Origin: DASZZV01 sp035544835
GTDB taxonomy: Bacteria > Acidobacteriota > Thermoanaerobaculia > Gp7-AA8
Assembly: GCA_035544835.1 (NCBI GenBank)
Contig: DASZZV010000456.1
Span: forward strand, 1 to 20,602
Reading direction: 5' to 3'
Length of the DNA: 20,602 nucleotides
The notes below the pieces were generated by a model that saw only the letters and a list, made by a program, of their open reading frames with translations, had not been told where the DNA came from and made no database searches. Below, piece after piece: positions 6,859 to 15,145 of this stretch (positions within the stretch are counted from its first letter, which is position 1; every line of letters starts with the position of its first letter). Position numbers and translations under genes: made by a program.

Positions 6859-8199
6859 ATGACTTCTAATCTCTTTGACGATCTCCAGCCGGGCCGGAAG
6901 CGGGTCGACAAGGAGGTGCCACTTCCCGAGGTGATGAGGCCCTCGTCGCTCGATGAGGTCGTTGGACTTCGCGAACTGCTCGGGCCGGGCGAGTTTCTTC
7001 GGACCGCCATCGAGGAAGACCGAGTGCCCTCATTGATCTTCTGGGGGCCGCCCGGTTCCGGCAAGACGACGCTGGGACGGATCATCGCGCGCGTGACGAA
7101 GGCGCGGTTCGTTCCGCTGTCGGCCACGAGCGCCTCGATCAAGGACATCAAGGCGATGATGGAAGACGCGCGAAAAGAGCGTGACGCGACGGGCCGCCGC
7201 ACCATTATCTTCATCGACGAGATTCATCGCTTCAACAAAGCGCAGCAGGACGCTTTCCTACCATATGTCGAAGCCGGCGACATCACCCTGCTGGGAGCGA
7301 CCACGGAAAACCCCTCTTTCGAGATCAACTCCGCGCTGCTGTCCCGCGCCAAGGTCATCGTCCTCCAGAAACTCGAGCACGGGCAGATTCGAGAGATCCT
7401 CCACCGGGCCATGAAGCACGAGTCGGTCATCAAGCGGAAGATCACGTTATCGCCCGAGGCCCTCGACTTTGTAAGCTCGATTGCAGGAGGAGATGCGCGA
7501 CAGGCGCTGAACAGTCTCGAGCTGGTCATCACCACCTCGCAGTCGACCGGCCAGCCGCTATCCCGCGAGGAAGTTGCGCGGATTCTCCATCAGCGCTCGC
7601 TGGTCTACGACAAGTCGGGCGAGGAGCACTACAACATCATCTCCGCGCTTCACAAATCGATCCGTAACAGTGACGCCGATGCCGCCGTTTACTGGCTGGT
7701 GCGCATGCTCGAGGGTGGAGAAGAGCCGATGTATATCGCCCGGCGGCTGGTTCGCGCAGCGGCCGAAGACGTCGGGCTCGCTGATCCCGAAGCATTGAAG
7801 CTCGGAATTGCCGCAAAAGATGCCGTGCACTTTCTCGGCATGCCCGAGGCCGGAATCGTGCTGGCGGAGCTGGCCGTGTACCTCTGTCAGGCGCCCAAGT
7901 CGAACGCTATCTATACCGCGTACAGCGCCGCTCGAGGGGAAGTGCGCAACGGAGACAACCCCGCCGTCCCGCATCAGATCCGGAACGCAGCGACCTCTTT
8001 GATGAAGGAGCTCGGTTACGGAAAGGATTACCAGTACGCTCACGACTTCGACGAATTCACGACCGGGCTGGTGTGTCTCCCCGATTCGCTCGCCGGCCGG
8101 GTCTTTTATGAGCCGAGGGAAAGCGGCCGCGAAAAAGAAATCGGCGAGCGGTTGAAGAAGCTGAAGGACTTGCGGGAGAAGATGAGGACGGGGAAGTAA
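6859..8199 (+). CDS. rarA: Replication-associated recombination protein A (RarA/MgsA), AAA+ ATPase
   Basis: Clamp-loader-like AAA+ ATPase that acts at stalled replication forks and interacts with SSB and DNA ends. It has 446 residues, in the family range (E. coli 447). Walker A GPPGSGKT is at residues 63-70, Walker B IIFIDE at 116-121 followed by IHRFNKAQQD, and sensor 1 GATTENPSF is clear. The middle and C-terminal parts contain the RQALNSLE and HYNIISALHKSIRNSD segments typical of RarA. The start at 6859 gives the conserved N-terminus MTSNLFDDLQP. An upstream in-frame ATG at 6751 would translate the repeat element and is rejected. The Shine-Dalgarno region before 6859 is weak. It is followed by a convergent junction with the thioesterase gene. 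Confidence 0.96.
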   Translation: MTSNLFDDLQPGRKRVDKEVPLPEVMRPSSLDEVVGLRELLGPGEFLRTAIEEDRVPSLIFWGPPGSGKTTLGRIIARVTKARFVPLSATSASIKDIKAMMEDARKERDATGRRTIIFIDEIHRFNKAQQDAFLPYVEAGDITLLGATTENPSFEINSALLSRAKVIVLQKLEHGQIREILHRAMKHESVIKRKITLSPEALDFVSSIAGGDARQALNSLELVITTSQSTGQPLSREEVARILHQRSLVYDKSGEEHYNIISALHKSIRNSDADAAVYWLVRMLEGGEEPMYIARRLVRAAAEDVGLADPEALKLGIAAKDAVHFLGMPEAGIVLAELAVYLCQAPKSNAIYTAYSAARGEVRNGDNPAVPHQIRNAATSLMKELGYGKDYQYAHDFDEFTTGLVCLPDSLAGRVFYEPRESGREKEIGERLKKLKDLREKMRTGK

Positions 8200-8227
8200 A
8201 GGTGTTGGTGATGCGCCGCCCCCGCCT

Positions 8228-8353
8228 CTTGTGTGGCACAGGCACTCTTGCCTGTGTGCCACGGCGTCGAGCCGTGGCGTTTCTGTGAATACCCTACAGG
8301 GAAGTCCGGCCTCGACGGCCGACACACAGGCAAGAGTGCCTGTGCCACACAAG
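8228..8353. repeat. Perfect 31-bp inverted repeat, family C, at the rarA/thioesterase convergent junction
   Basis: The arms 8228-8258 and 8323-8353 are exact reverse complements (CTTGTGTGGCACAGGCACTC...). Each arm contains an internal palindrome (CACAGGCACTCTTGCCTGTG). The 64-bp interior has two smaller hairpins, CCACGGCGTCGAGCCGTGG at 8259-8277 and CGGCCTCGACGGCCG near 8308-8321. The element sits 28 bases after the rarA stop and 19 bases before the thioesterase stop. No T-run follows on either strand. Confidence 0.9.
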
Positions 8354-8372
8354 AAACGAGCAACGAAACCTA

Positions 8373-8798
8373 CTACACCGTCTCGTGCGCCGCTTTCCTC
8401 GCCTCGATGTTCTTGCGCACGATCGGCGTCGGCTTTCTCTGCTCGTTCATGTTCACGTAAACAACTTGCGCCTCGGTTACCAGCACGCTCTCGATTCCGC
8501 GAAGCGCTTTGACGGTCACTTTTGTCGAAATCGAGGTCGTCCCGATCCGCGTCGTCTCGGTCCAGAAGCTGACCAGATCACCGACGTAGACCGGTGCATG
8601 AAAAACAATCTTGTCCATCGAGACGGTGACCATGAGGTCGCAGCCCTGGCGGCGGGCCTCGATAGCACCAGCCTGGTCGATGTACGACAGGATTACTCCT
8701 CCGAAGATGGTGCCGTGCGCATTCGTGTCTCTCGGCATCATAAGGACACGAATAGCTGGCTCATCCCACTTCGGAAGTGGTTCCATGGCCGTGCTCAC
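8373..8798 (-). CDS. Acyl-CoA thioesterase, hotdog fold (YciA/ACOT-like)
   Basis: Small hotdog-fold protein of 141 residues, predicted to hydrolyse acyl-CoA to free acid and CoA in the cytosol. The signature NAHGTIFGGVILSYIDQAGAIEA region contains the helix-cap N, the GG turn and the catalytic D of YciA/BACH-type enzymes. It is followed by the VSMDKIVFHAPVYVGD strand pair. Chain-length preference cannot be read from the sequence. The GTG start at 8798 overlaps the ppiD-like stop by four bases (GTGA), which suggests coupled translation; an alternative ATG at 8786 would remove four residues and equally fits the fold. It is second in a two-gene minus-strand unit. Confidence 0.88.
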   Translation of the reverse strand: MSTAMEPLPKWDEPAIRVLMMPRDTNAHGTIFGGVILSYIDQAGAIEARRQGCDLMVTVSMDKIVFHAPVYVGDLVSFWTETTRIGTTSISTKVTVKALRGIESVLVTEAQVVYVNMNEQRKPTPIVRKNIEARKAAHETV

Positions 8799-10732
8799 GC
8801 TTCCGGTGCCGGCGCAGCCGACTGCGTCAACTTTTCATTCACGTCGATCTTCGACTGCTTCTTCAAACGCTCCAGAAGTGAAGCGCGAAGCTTGCGGACT
8901 TCGGAGGAACGGATCGAGTCGCTGTAGCTGTCGAGGTTCTTCGCGAAATCCTGCGGGTCAAATTTCTTCTGTTCGGTGATCTGAAACAGTACGGCACCTT
9001 CGTTGACCGCGAAGGGGCCTTTGATCTCGCCGACGCGGCCGGAGAATGCGGCATCGATGATCGGATTGAGATTCCCGGTGATCCCCTGTACGAAACGGAC
9101 CCGATTGATCACTGTTTCCTGGGCAGTCACACCGATCTTCTTCCCAATCTCGTCAAGAGTTGACGCGCCGGAGTTCTGCTGGAGCGTGGCAGTGGCCATC
9201 TGCCGCGCCTTCTCCATTTTGGCATCAGCTTCGACCTTCGGACGAATCTCAGCGAGGTCGGACGTTCCAGCTCCGCGCGAACCGACCAGCCAGGGCACGA
9301 TGGGGCCGCGCGGCGTGTTGATGATCGCTCCGAAATCGCCTTCTTTTGCAGTGAAGGCCCAGTCACTCAGCGCCGGCAGCTTGCCAAAACCGGAGATGTT
9401 GTCGTTCTTCGAAAACCACTGCGTATCGTTGTATGAGATGGTCGGGCCGGTCATGTTGCGCACCTGCTCGTCGTTCTTCGGCTTGACCTGCTGGATGCGC
9501 GTGCGAAGAGCAGCGATCTGCTCGCGGGCCTGGCTTTTGGCTTGATCCTCCAGCAACTGCGACTGCAATTGAGCGCGCACTTCCTCAAAGGGCTTGACTC
9601 CCTCAGGCCGCTTCTCGAGCACTTTCAGAATGTGATAGCCATAGGATGTCCGGACCGGTTCACTGATTTCCCCGATCTTCAGGCTGAAGGCCTTCTGCTC
9701 GAACTCAGGCACCATCTGTCCACGCTCGAAGAAACCGACATCGCCACCCTTCGCTGCACTGCCGGGGTCCGCTGAGTTGGCCTTGGCGAGAGCAGCGAAA
9801 TCAGCACCTCCACGGAGCTGCGCGACGAGCCCATCAGCTTTGGCTTTCGTCGCTGCATCCTCGGCAGGAGTGGCCTTCGGGTCGACTTTGAGCAGGATGT
9901 GCTGCGCGTGAACGGCTTCCTTGCCCTTGAAGGCTTCCTTGGATCTCTCGTACTGCGCGCGGAGGTCGGCATCGCTGGCGGTCAGACGCGAGCGAATCTG
10001 ATTCAGATCGGCCAGGACGTACTTCACGTGCCGCTGATCACCATGCGCGTACTTCTCGGTATTGGCTTTGTAGTACTGATCGACTTCCTGCGGCGTGACC
10101 GTGACGGTGTAGGCCAGGCGGTCGGCGGGAAACAACAGAAGGCGGACCTTGGCGTTCTCGGTGGCCTTGCGATACTCCGTCTCGGCGCGTTGCGGAGGAA
10201 TTGTGATCGAGCTCTCCAGTGCGTTGTCCATCTTGGTCAGGGTCACTTCGCGGCCGACTTCATTCTCGAAATCTGAGACAGAGGGATAGCCGAGGCTGCC
10301 GGTGATGTAACGCTGATACAGATCGGCGCCGACGAACTTGCCGTTCGGGTTGAGCGCCGGGATCTGGAAGATTTTCTTGCGGACCTCTTCGGGCGTTGCC
10401 GTCATGTGCAGGCGATCGGCTTCCTGCATGAGCAACTTCTGGTCGATCAGGCCCTGGATCACCATCCGGTTGATGCCGAGCATCTGCCGCATCTGATCGT
10501 TGACCGGCTGACCGTACATCTCTTCGTAACGCTTCTCGGTGTAGAACAACGCGCGCGAATAATCGACCTCGGAGATCGTGTCGCCGTTCACGCGGGCCGC
10601 ATATCCCCCCTTGGAGGCCTGCTGTGCGCCACCAGCGCCCCAGTCGACGAACACCAGAAGAACGAACAACGCCACGATGAACACCAGAATCCATTTCAGG
10701 TGTTGAAAGCTGTTACGCATCGCCTTGAGCAT
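8795..10732 (-). CDS. ppiD: Membrane-anchored peptidyl-prolyl isomerase, PpiD/SurA-like
   Basis: Inner-membrane-anchored periplasmic folding factor, 645 residues (E. coli PpiD is 623). A single transmembrane segment lies at about residues 13-30 (LKWILVFIVALFVLLVF). It is followed by a SurA_N-type helical chaperone domain (about 45-265, with VNGDTISEVDYSRAL and LIDQKLLMQEADRL). One PpiC-type rotamase domain follows (about 272-375: HAQHILLK, GGDVGFFERGQMVPEFE, TSYGYHILKV), then a further C-terminal chaperone-like part. The start at 10732 is chosen because GGAGG lies 10 bases upstream and the TM then sits at the N-terminus; ATG 10720 is possible, and the longer frame from 10849 is unlikely. A 17-base palindrome precedes the ribosome-binding site. 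The thioesterase gene is downstream with a 4-bp overlap. Confidence 0.9.
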   Translation of the reverse strand: MLKAMRNSFQHLKWILVFIVALFVLLVFVDWGAGGAQQASKGGYAARVNGDTISEVDYSRALFYTEKRYEEMYGQPVNDQMRQMLGINRMVIQGLIDQKLLMQEADRLHMTATPEEVRKKIFQIPALNPNGKFVGADLYQRYITGSLGYPSVSDFENEVGREVTLTKMDNALESSITIPPQRAETEYRKATENAKVRLLLFPADRLAYTVTVTPQEVDQYYKANTEKYAHGDQRHVKYVLADLNQIRSRLTASDADLRAQYERSKEAFKGKEAVHAQHILLKVDPKATPAEDAATKAKADGLVAQLRGGADFAALAKANSADPGSAAKGGDVGFFERGQMVPEFEQKAFSLKIGEISEPVRTSYGYHILKVLEKRPEGVKPFEEVRAQLQSQLLEDQAKSQAREQIAALRTRIQQVKPKNDEQVRNMTGPTISYNDTQWFSKNDNISGFGKLPALSDWAFTAKEGDFGAIINTPRGPIVPWLVGSRGAGTSDLAEIRPKVEADAKMEKARQMATATLQQNSGASTLDEIGKKIGVTAQETVINRVRFVQGITGNLNPIIDAAFSGRVGEIKGPFAVNEGAVLFQITEQKKFDPQDFAKNLDSYSDSIRSSEVRKLRASLLERLKKQSKIDVNEKLTQSAAPAPEA

Positions 10733-10747
10733 GGGAACGAAACCTCC

Positions 10748-10764
10748 GGCGTGAGCCTCACGCC
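10748..10764 (-). promoter_or_regulatory. Palindrome in the predicted ppiD leader
   Basis: GGCGTGAGCCTCACGCC is a perfect 7-bp stem with a 3-base loop. It lies immediately 5' of the GGAGG ribosome-binding site of the ppiD-like gene, in the 221-bp divergent gap shared with the FecR-domain gene. It could be an operator or a leader hairpin that limits ribosome access; the sequence does not decide between them. Confidence 0.4.
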
Positions 10765-10953
10765 AATTCGAATTTTGTGTCGGGGAACAACAGCGGGAAA
10801 GGATGTCGCTGGCGAACCTCGGAAAACGCGGCAGTTTACTCAAATACAACGACGTACTGCAAACGATCGGGACGGTCGTGGCCGAGTTTTACGGAATGCT
10901 ATGCTATAAGCACAAATTCCCTCGTATTTCCTGCTGTTTGGAAACCGGAGAGC

Positions 10954-12402
10954 ATGGCGCGTAAGAAGAAGCAGACCGGAGCCGACATCGATTGGTACCT
11001 GATCTCGATAGATCGGCTCAAGAAGATCGGCCTCGGCTTGTTCATCGTGCTGCTCGCGGCCGGGAGCTATCTCTACTATTTCCATTCTCAGACCCCTGAG
11101 CAACGTGCTCAGAATACGATCCGCGATGCCGAGACGTCCCTCAACGAGCTGGCCGGGTCCAAAGAGTTCAACTCCTTCCGGACGGAATTCGAGCGGGCAA
11201 AGGGAAAAATCGATCAGGCTCGCAGCCTGTTCGCAGCGCAGAAGTTCCCGGAAGCCGAATCGGCGGCCATCGAATCTCAGACCATCACCAAGACCGTGCT
11301 GGCCCGTGTTCCCGGTCAAGGCGACTCCGACGCGCAATTCCTGACCGTGGAAGGCGAGGTCGAGTACCAGAAGTCGAACAGCAGCGACTGGAAGAAGGCT
11401 GATCCACGCACGGCGCTCTTCAACGGCGACTGGGTCAAGACCAGCGGCGCGTCGTCTACGGAGCTCATCTTCTCCAACGGCTCGCTTTATACCGTCGGGC
11501 CGAACGCACTGCTCGAGATCTACGCCGTGTTCAATCCTGCCACGAAGCAGAAAGACAACTCCGTGCAGATGCAGGTCGGTCAGATCGAAGTCAACACCAC
11601 CGACGATACCTCTCTGATCAAGACGCCGGGCACGCGCGTCGTGGTCAACTCTGACTCGACCTCTCAGGTCGCCGTCGACGGTGTGGCCAAGAGCACAGCT
11701 ATCTTCAGCATCCGTGGTTCGGCATCCGTTGCCCCTTCTGCCGGCGGCGCGCCGGTCACTCTCGCCAGCGGTGAGCAGGTCACCGGGTCCAAGGATGGCG
11801 AGATCTCGGAGAAGGCGCCAATCCTTGCTTCCCCCGCCCTCGAGTCGCCTGGAGAGAGCCAGGTCTTCCAGGTTTCCGGCGACCTGAAGATCGATTTCGG
11901 CTGGGGAGTGAACGCTCAGGCGAAGGCATATCAGTTCCAGGCTTCGCGGTCCCGACTCTTCTCTTCGCTCGAGATCAATGCTAGAAAAACAACGACCAAG
12001 GCGCGAGCACGCATTACGTCGGAAGGGATTTTCTACTGGAGAGTCGCCTCAGTTGACGCACAGGGACGTCTGGGACCCTACTCTCAATTCAGACGTTTCC
12101 GTGTGGCCGGCAGTGGTTCAACCGCTGTCGCCGGTCCTGCGGGAAATGGGGATAAGACGCCGCCGGCCATACAGGTCAGTCGACCGCGGCCGCTCGGCGG
12201 GCAGTACTATCTCGTTGAAGGCAAGGTCGAGCCTGGCGCGCAGGTGTTCGTCAACGAAGAAGAAGTCAGTGTCGAATCGGATGGATCATTCAGGAAGCTG
12301 GTGAGCTTCGCAAAAGTCGGTTTGAATACAGTTATCGTCAAGGCGGTCGATTCCGCAGGAAATCAGTCGGTCCAGCGCGAAAACGTGTACGTCGAAGAGT
12401 AG
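10954..12402 (+). CDS. Membrane-anchored FecR-domain protein with Ig/FN3-like C-terminal domains
   Basis: Predicted single-pass inner-membrane protein of 482 residues facing the periplasm. It has a basic N-terminus (MARKKK), a transmembrane segment at about 25-43, and a charged helical region at 48-115. A FecR-type beta domain follows at about 130-245 (WKKADPRTALFNGDWVKT, LIFSNGSLYTVGPNALLEI, IKTPGTRVVV), then a FN3-like module at about 300-385 (YWRVASVDAQGRLGPYSQF). The C-terminal Ig-like domain at about 403-482 (EGKVEPGAQVFVNEEEV...AVDSAGNQ) resembles the bacterial modules found in glucodextranase-type proteins. No sigma-factor gene is nearby, so a classical FecR anti-sigma role is not supported. 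Its position directly before mreB suggests an envelope-growth role, which is inference. The start at 10954 follows a GGAG; the frame extends upstream to 10777 without homology. Confidence 0.82.
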   Translation: MARKKKQTGADIDWYLISIDRLKKIGLGLFIVLLAAGSYLYYFHSQTPEQRAQNTIRDAETSLNELAGSKEFNSFRTEFERAKGKIDQARSLFAAQKFPEAESAAIESQTITKTVLARVPGQGDSDAQFLTVEGEVEYQKSNSSDWKKADPRTALFNGDWVKTSGASSTELIFSNGSLYTVGPNALLEIYAVFNPATKQKDNSVQMQVGQIEVNTTDDTSLIKTPGTRVVVNSDSTSQVAVDGVAKSTAIFSIRGSASVAPSAGGAPVTLASGEQVTGSKDGEISEKAPILASPALESPGESQVFQVSGDLKIDFGWGVNAQAKAYQFQASRSRLFSSLEINARKTTTKARARITSEGIFYWRVASVDAQGRLGPYSQFRRFRVAGSGSTAVAGPAGNGDKTPPAIQVSRPRPLGGQYYLVEGKVEPGAQVFVNEEEVSVESDGSFRKLVSFAKVGLNTVIVKAVDSAGNQSVQRENVYVEE

Positions 12403-12523
12403 CTCTCGACGCGGTCGTTTCGCCCCTCTTTATTTCCTTCTACTCCATACTTTTCTGCGGCAAGGCTTTTGCACTTCGGAGCGTTCGGCCCTCCGGGGAA
12501 TCTGACAAAGGAAAACTAATTAA

Positions 12524-13549
<1,026 letters not shown>

Positions 13550-13565
13550 TCCCTGGATTCCCAAT

Positions 13566-14420
13566 ATGCAAGTTGCTGTCGAACGTAGACCTACACTCAT
13601 CTTCCTGATTGTCCTGGCTGTGCTGCTGGTTCTCATGACGGCCAGCACCCGGACGATCCGGGGCGTTGGTGAGACCCGCACACTATTTGAACGGACCGTG
13701 ATGACCCTATTCTCGCCAGTCCCGAAAACCGTGAACCGGGTGGGACAGAATGTCTCCGACGCCTACCACGGTTACGTCGACATGAGGCGGTCGGTCGCCG
13801 AGAACGTCCAGTTGCATCGTCGCCTCACCGAGCTGACGACCGAGAACCTGGTGCTTCGGCAGACTCACGGCGACCTCTCACGGATGCGGGCCCTGCTGAA
13901 TTACTCGGACCAGGTCTCGATGCCCACGGTCATGGCTCAGGCGGTGATGCTCGACACCGGCGGGCGATTCAAATGTGTCGTCATCGATCGCGGTTCGGAC
14001 GAGCAGGTTGAGCTGAACGATCCGGTCGTCAGCGCGACCGGCCTGGTGGGCCGGGTCATCCTGACCACCAAAGACCTCGCCAAGGTCCAGCTGGTCATCG
14101 ACTCCAACTCCGCCGTTGGCGTCCTTCTGGAGCGAAGCCGCCGCCAGGGAATCATCAAAGGCGATGGTCGCGGCATGCTCACCATGCAGTACGTGCCCGC
14201 GGGAACGGACGTCGTCGTGGGCGACAAGGTAGTCACGGCGGGCATCGACGGCATCTTCCCCAAAGGAGTGCCGGTGGCCCGTGTCACTAAAGTCGAAGAA
14301 GGCAAAGATCTGTTCAAGAACGTCACCTGTGCTCCGCTCGCCGATCTGAGCAATCTGGAGGAGCTCATCGTGCTCCGGACAAGAAAAGTTCCTGACGCTG
14401 TCGTGAGGTACGGTCATTGA
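13566..14420 (+). CDS. mreC: Rod shape-determining protein MreC
   Basis: Periplasmic scaffold of the elongasome, 284 residues. One N-terminal transmembrane segment lies at about residues 10-25 (LIFLIVLAVLLVLM). A coiled-coil stretch follows at about 72-112 (RRSVAENVQLHRRLTELTTE...LRQTHGDLSRMRAL), which mediates dimerisation, and then the beta-rich MreC domain (VVIDRGSDEQVELNDPVVS, GLVGRVI, LERSRRQGIIKGDG, DKVVTAGIDGIFPKGVPVA). It starts 16 bases after mreB, and its stop TGA is part of the TTGA overlap with mreD. Confidence 0.97.
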   Translation: MQVAVERRPTLIFLIVLAVLLVLMTASTRTIRGVGETRTLFERTVMTLFSPVPKTVNRVGQNVSDAYHGYVDMRRSVAENVQLHRRLTELTTENLVLRQTHGDLSRMRALLNYSDQVSMPTVMAQAVMLDTGGRFKCVVIDRGSDEQVELNDPVVSATGLVGRVILTTKDLAKVQLVIDSNSAVGVLLERSRRQGIIKGDGRGMLTMQYVPAGTDVVVGDKVVTAGIDGIFPKGVPVARVTKVEEGKDLFKNVTCAPLADLSNLEELIVLRTRKVPDAVVRYGH

Positions 14421-14923
14421 GATGGCTTCGGTTCCTCATCGGGCTGATCCTGGCGCTGACGCTTCACTCTCTACTGGATAACTTCTTTCCCAATGCGCTG
14501 GCGTTTTTCAACCCCTACATCATCCTGGTCGTCTACTACTCGATGGGTGGAAATCTGTTCGGGGCCATCATCGCCGGCGTGGTAGCGGGACTGGTGCAGG
14601 ACGCATTCTCCGGAGCCATCTTCGGCCTGCACGCCTTTGCCCTTACGGTCTGCGCCTACCTCGTCGCCTACGTCAATTCCCGACTCGTTCTTCGCGGAAC
14701 GCTGGCATTCGGACTCTCTCTGATCGGCTCGGTTCTGCTCAACGAGATCGTGATCTACATCCTCGTGAACATCCTCCTGAAGCAACGCATCGACCTGTTC
14801 GAGCAGGGCGTTGTCGTAAAGACAATTCTGACTTCGATTTTCGGGATGCTCGTTTACCAGATGCTGTCGCTGTTCCTTTCCGAAGAACCGATCGAGGCCA
14901 CGAGGCGTCCAAGTGGGTGGTAG
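14417..14923 (+). CDS. mreD: Rod shape-determining protein MreD (TTG start)
   Basis: Small polytopic membrane protein of the elongasome, 168 residues, with about five hydrophobic segments. Typical MreD features include FFNPYIILVVYYSMGGNLFG, AGLVQDAFSGAIFGLHAF and LNEIVIYILVNILL. The start is TTG at 14417, overlapping the mreC stop by four bases (TTGA), with GAGG 8 bases upstream in the end of mreC. The next in-frame ATG would remove the first membrane segment, so TTG is favoured. The weak start codon and overlap suggest low, coupled synthesis. A large repeat element separates it from mrdA. Confidence 0.93.
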   Translation: MRWLRFLIGLILALTLHSLLDNFFPNALAFFNPYIILVVYYSMGGNLFGAIIAGVVAGLVQDAFSGAIFGLHAFALTVCAYLVAYVNSRLVLRGTLAFGLSLIGSVLLNEIVIYILVNILLKQRIDLFEQGVVVKTILTSIFGMLVYQMLSLFLSEEPIEATRRPSGW

Positions 14924-14927
14924 GGAA

Positions 14928-15134
14928 GCAGCTGCTAGCTTCTAGCTGCTAGCTTCTAGCTTCTAGCTTCTAGTGGCACGTTAAGAGCTATACAGTGAGA
15001 ACCAGAAACCAGAAACCAGAAACCAGAAACCAGAAACCAGAAACCAGAAACCAGAAACCAGAAACAGAAGGTGGAAGCTAATCTAGAAGCTAGAAGCTAG
15101 AAGCTAGAAGCTAGTAGCTGAAGCTAGTAGCTGC
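14928..15134. repeat. Composite heptamer element: AAGCTAG-type inverted arms around nine ACCAGAA units
   Basis: The left arm (about 14928-14973) is built of CTAGCTT/CTAGCTG heptamers. The right arm (about 15082-15134) is the near-complement, built of AAGCTAG heptamers. Between them, ACCAGAA is repeated nine times without interruption at 15001-15063, with a degenerate tail. The arms could pair into an imperfect stem of about 45-50 bp with a loop of about 110 bases in the mreD-mrdA mRNA. The element ends 11 bases before the mrdA ATG, so the usual ribosome-binding-site position falls just beyond its edge, and no Shine-Dalgarno sequence is seen there. Confidence 0.92.
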
Positions 15135-15145
15135 CTCTCAACCCC

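Noticed and set aside
8231..8512. Two short plus-strand frames through the rarA/thioesterase junction
   Set aside because: Both begin in the inverted repeat and run antisense into the thioesterase gene; no independent evidence of coding.
10895..10915. TATGCT/TATAAG as a -10 box for the FecR-domain gene
   Set aside because: No acceptable -35 element at 16-18 bases upstream; left out of the feature list for lack of support.
12403..12523. Promoter or terminator between the FecR-domain gene and mreB
   Set aside because: Only isolated partial matches (for example TTGCAC without a -10 partner) and no stem followed by a T-run were seen.
15001..15063. Possible CRISPR array
   Set aside because: The units are uninterrupted 7-base tandem copies with no spacers and no cas genes nearby.
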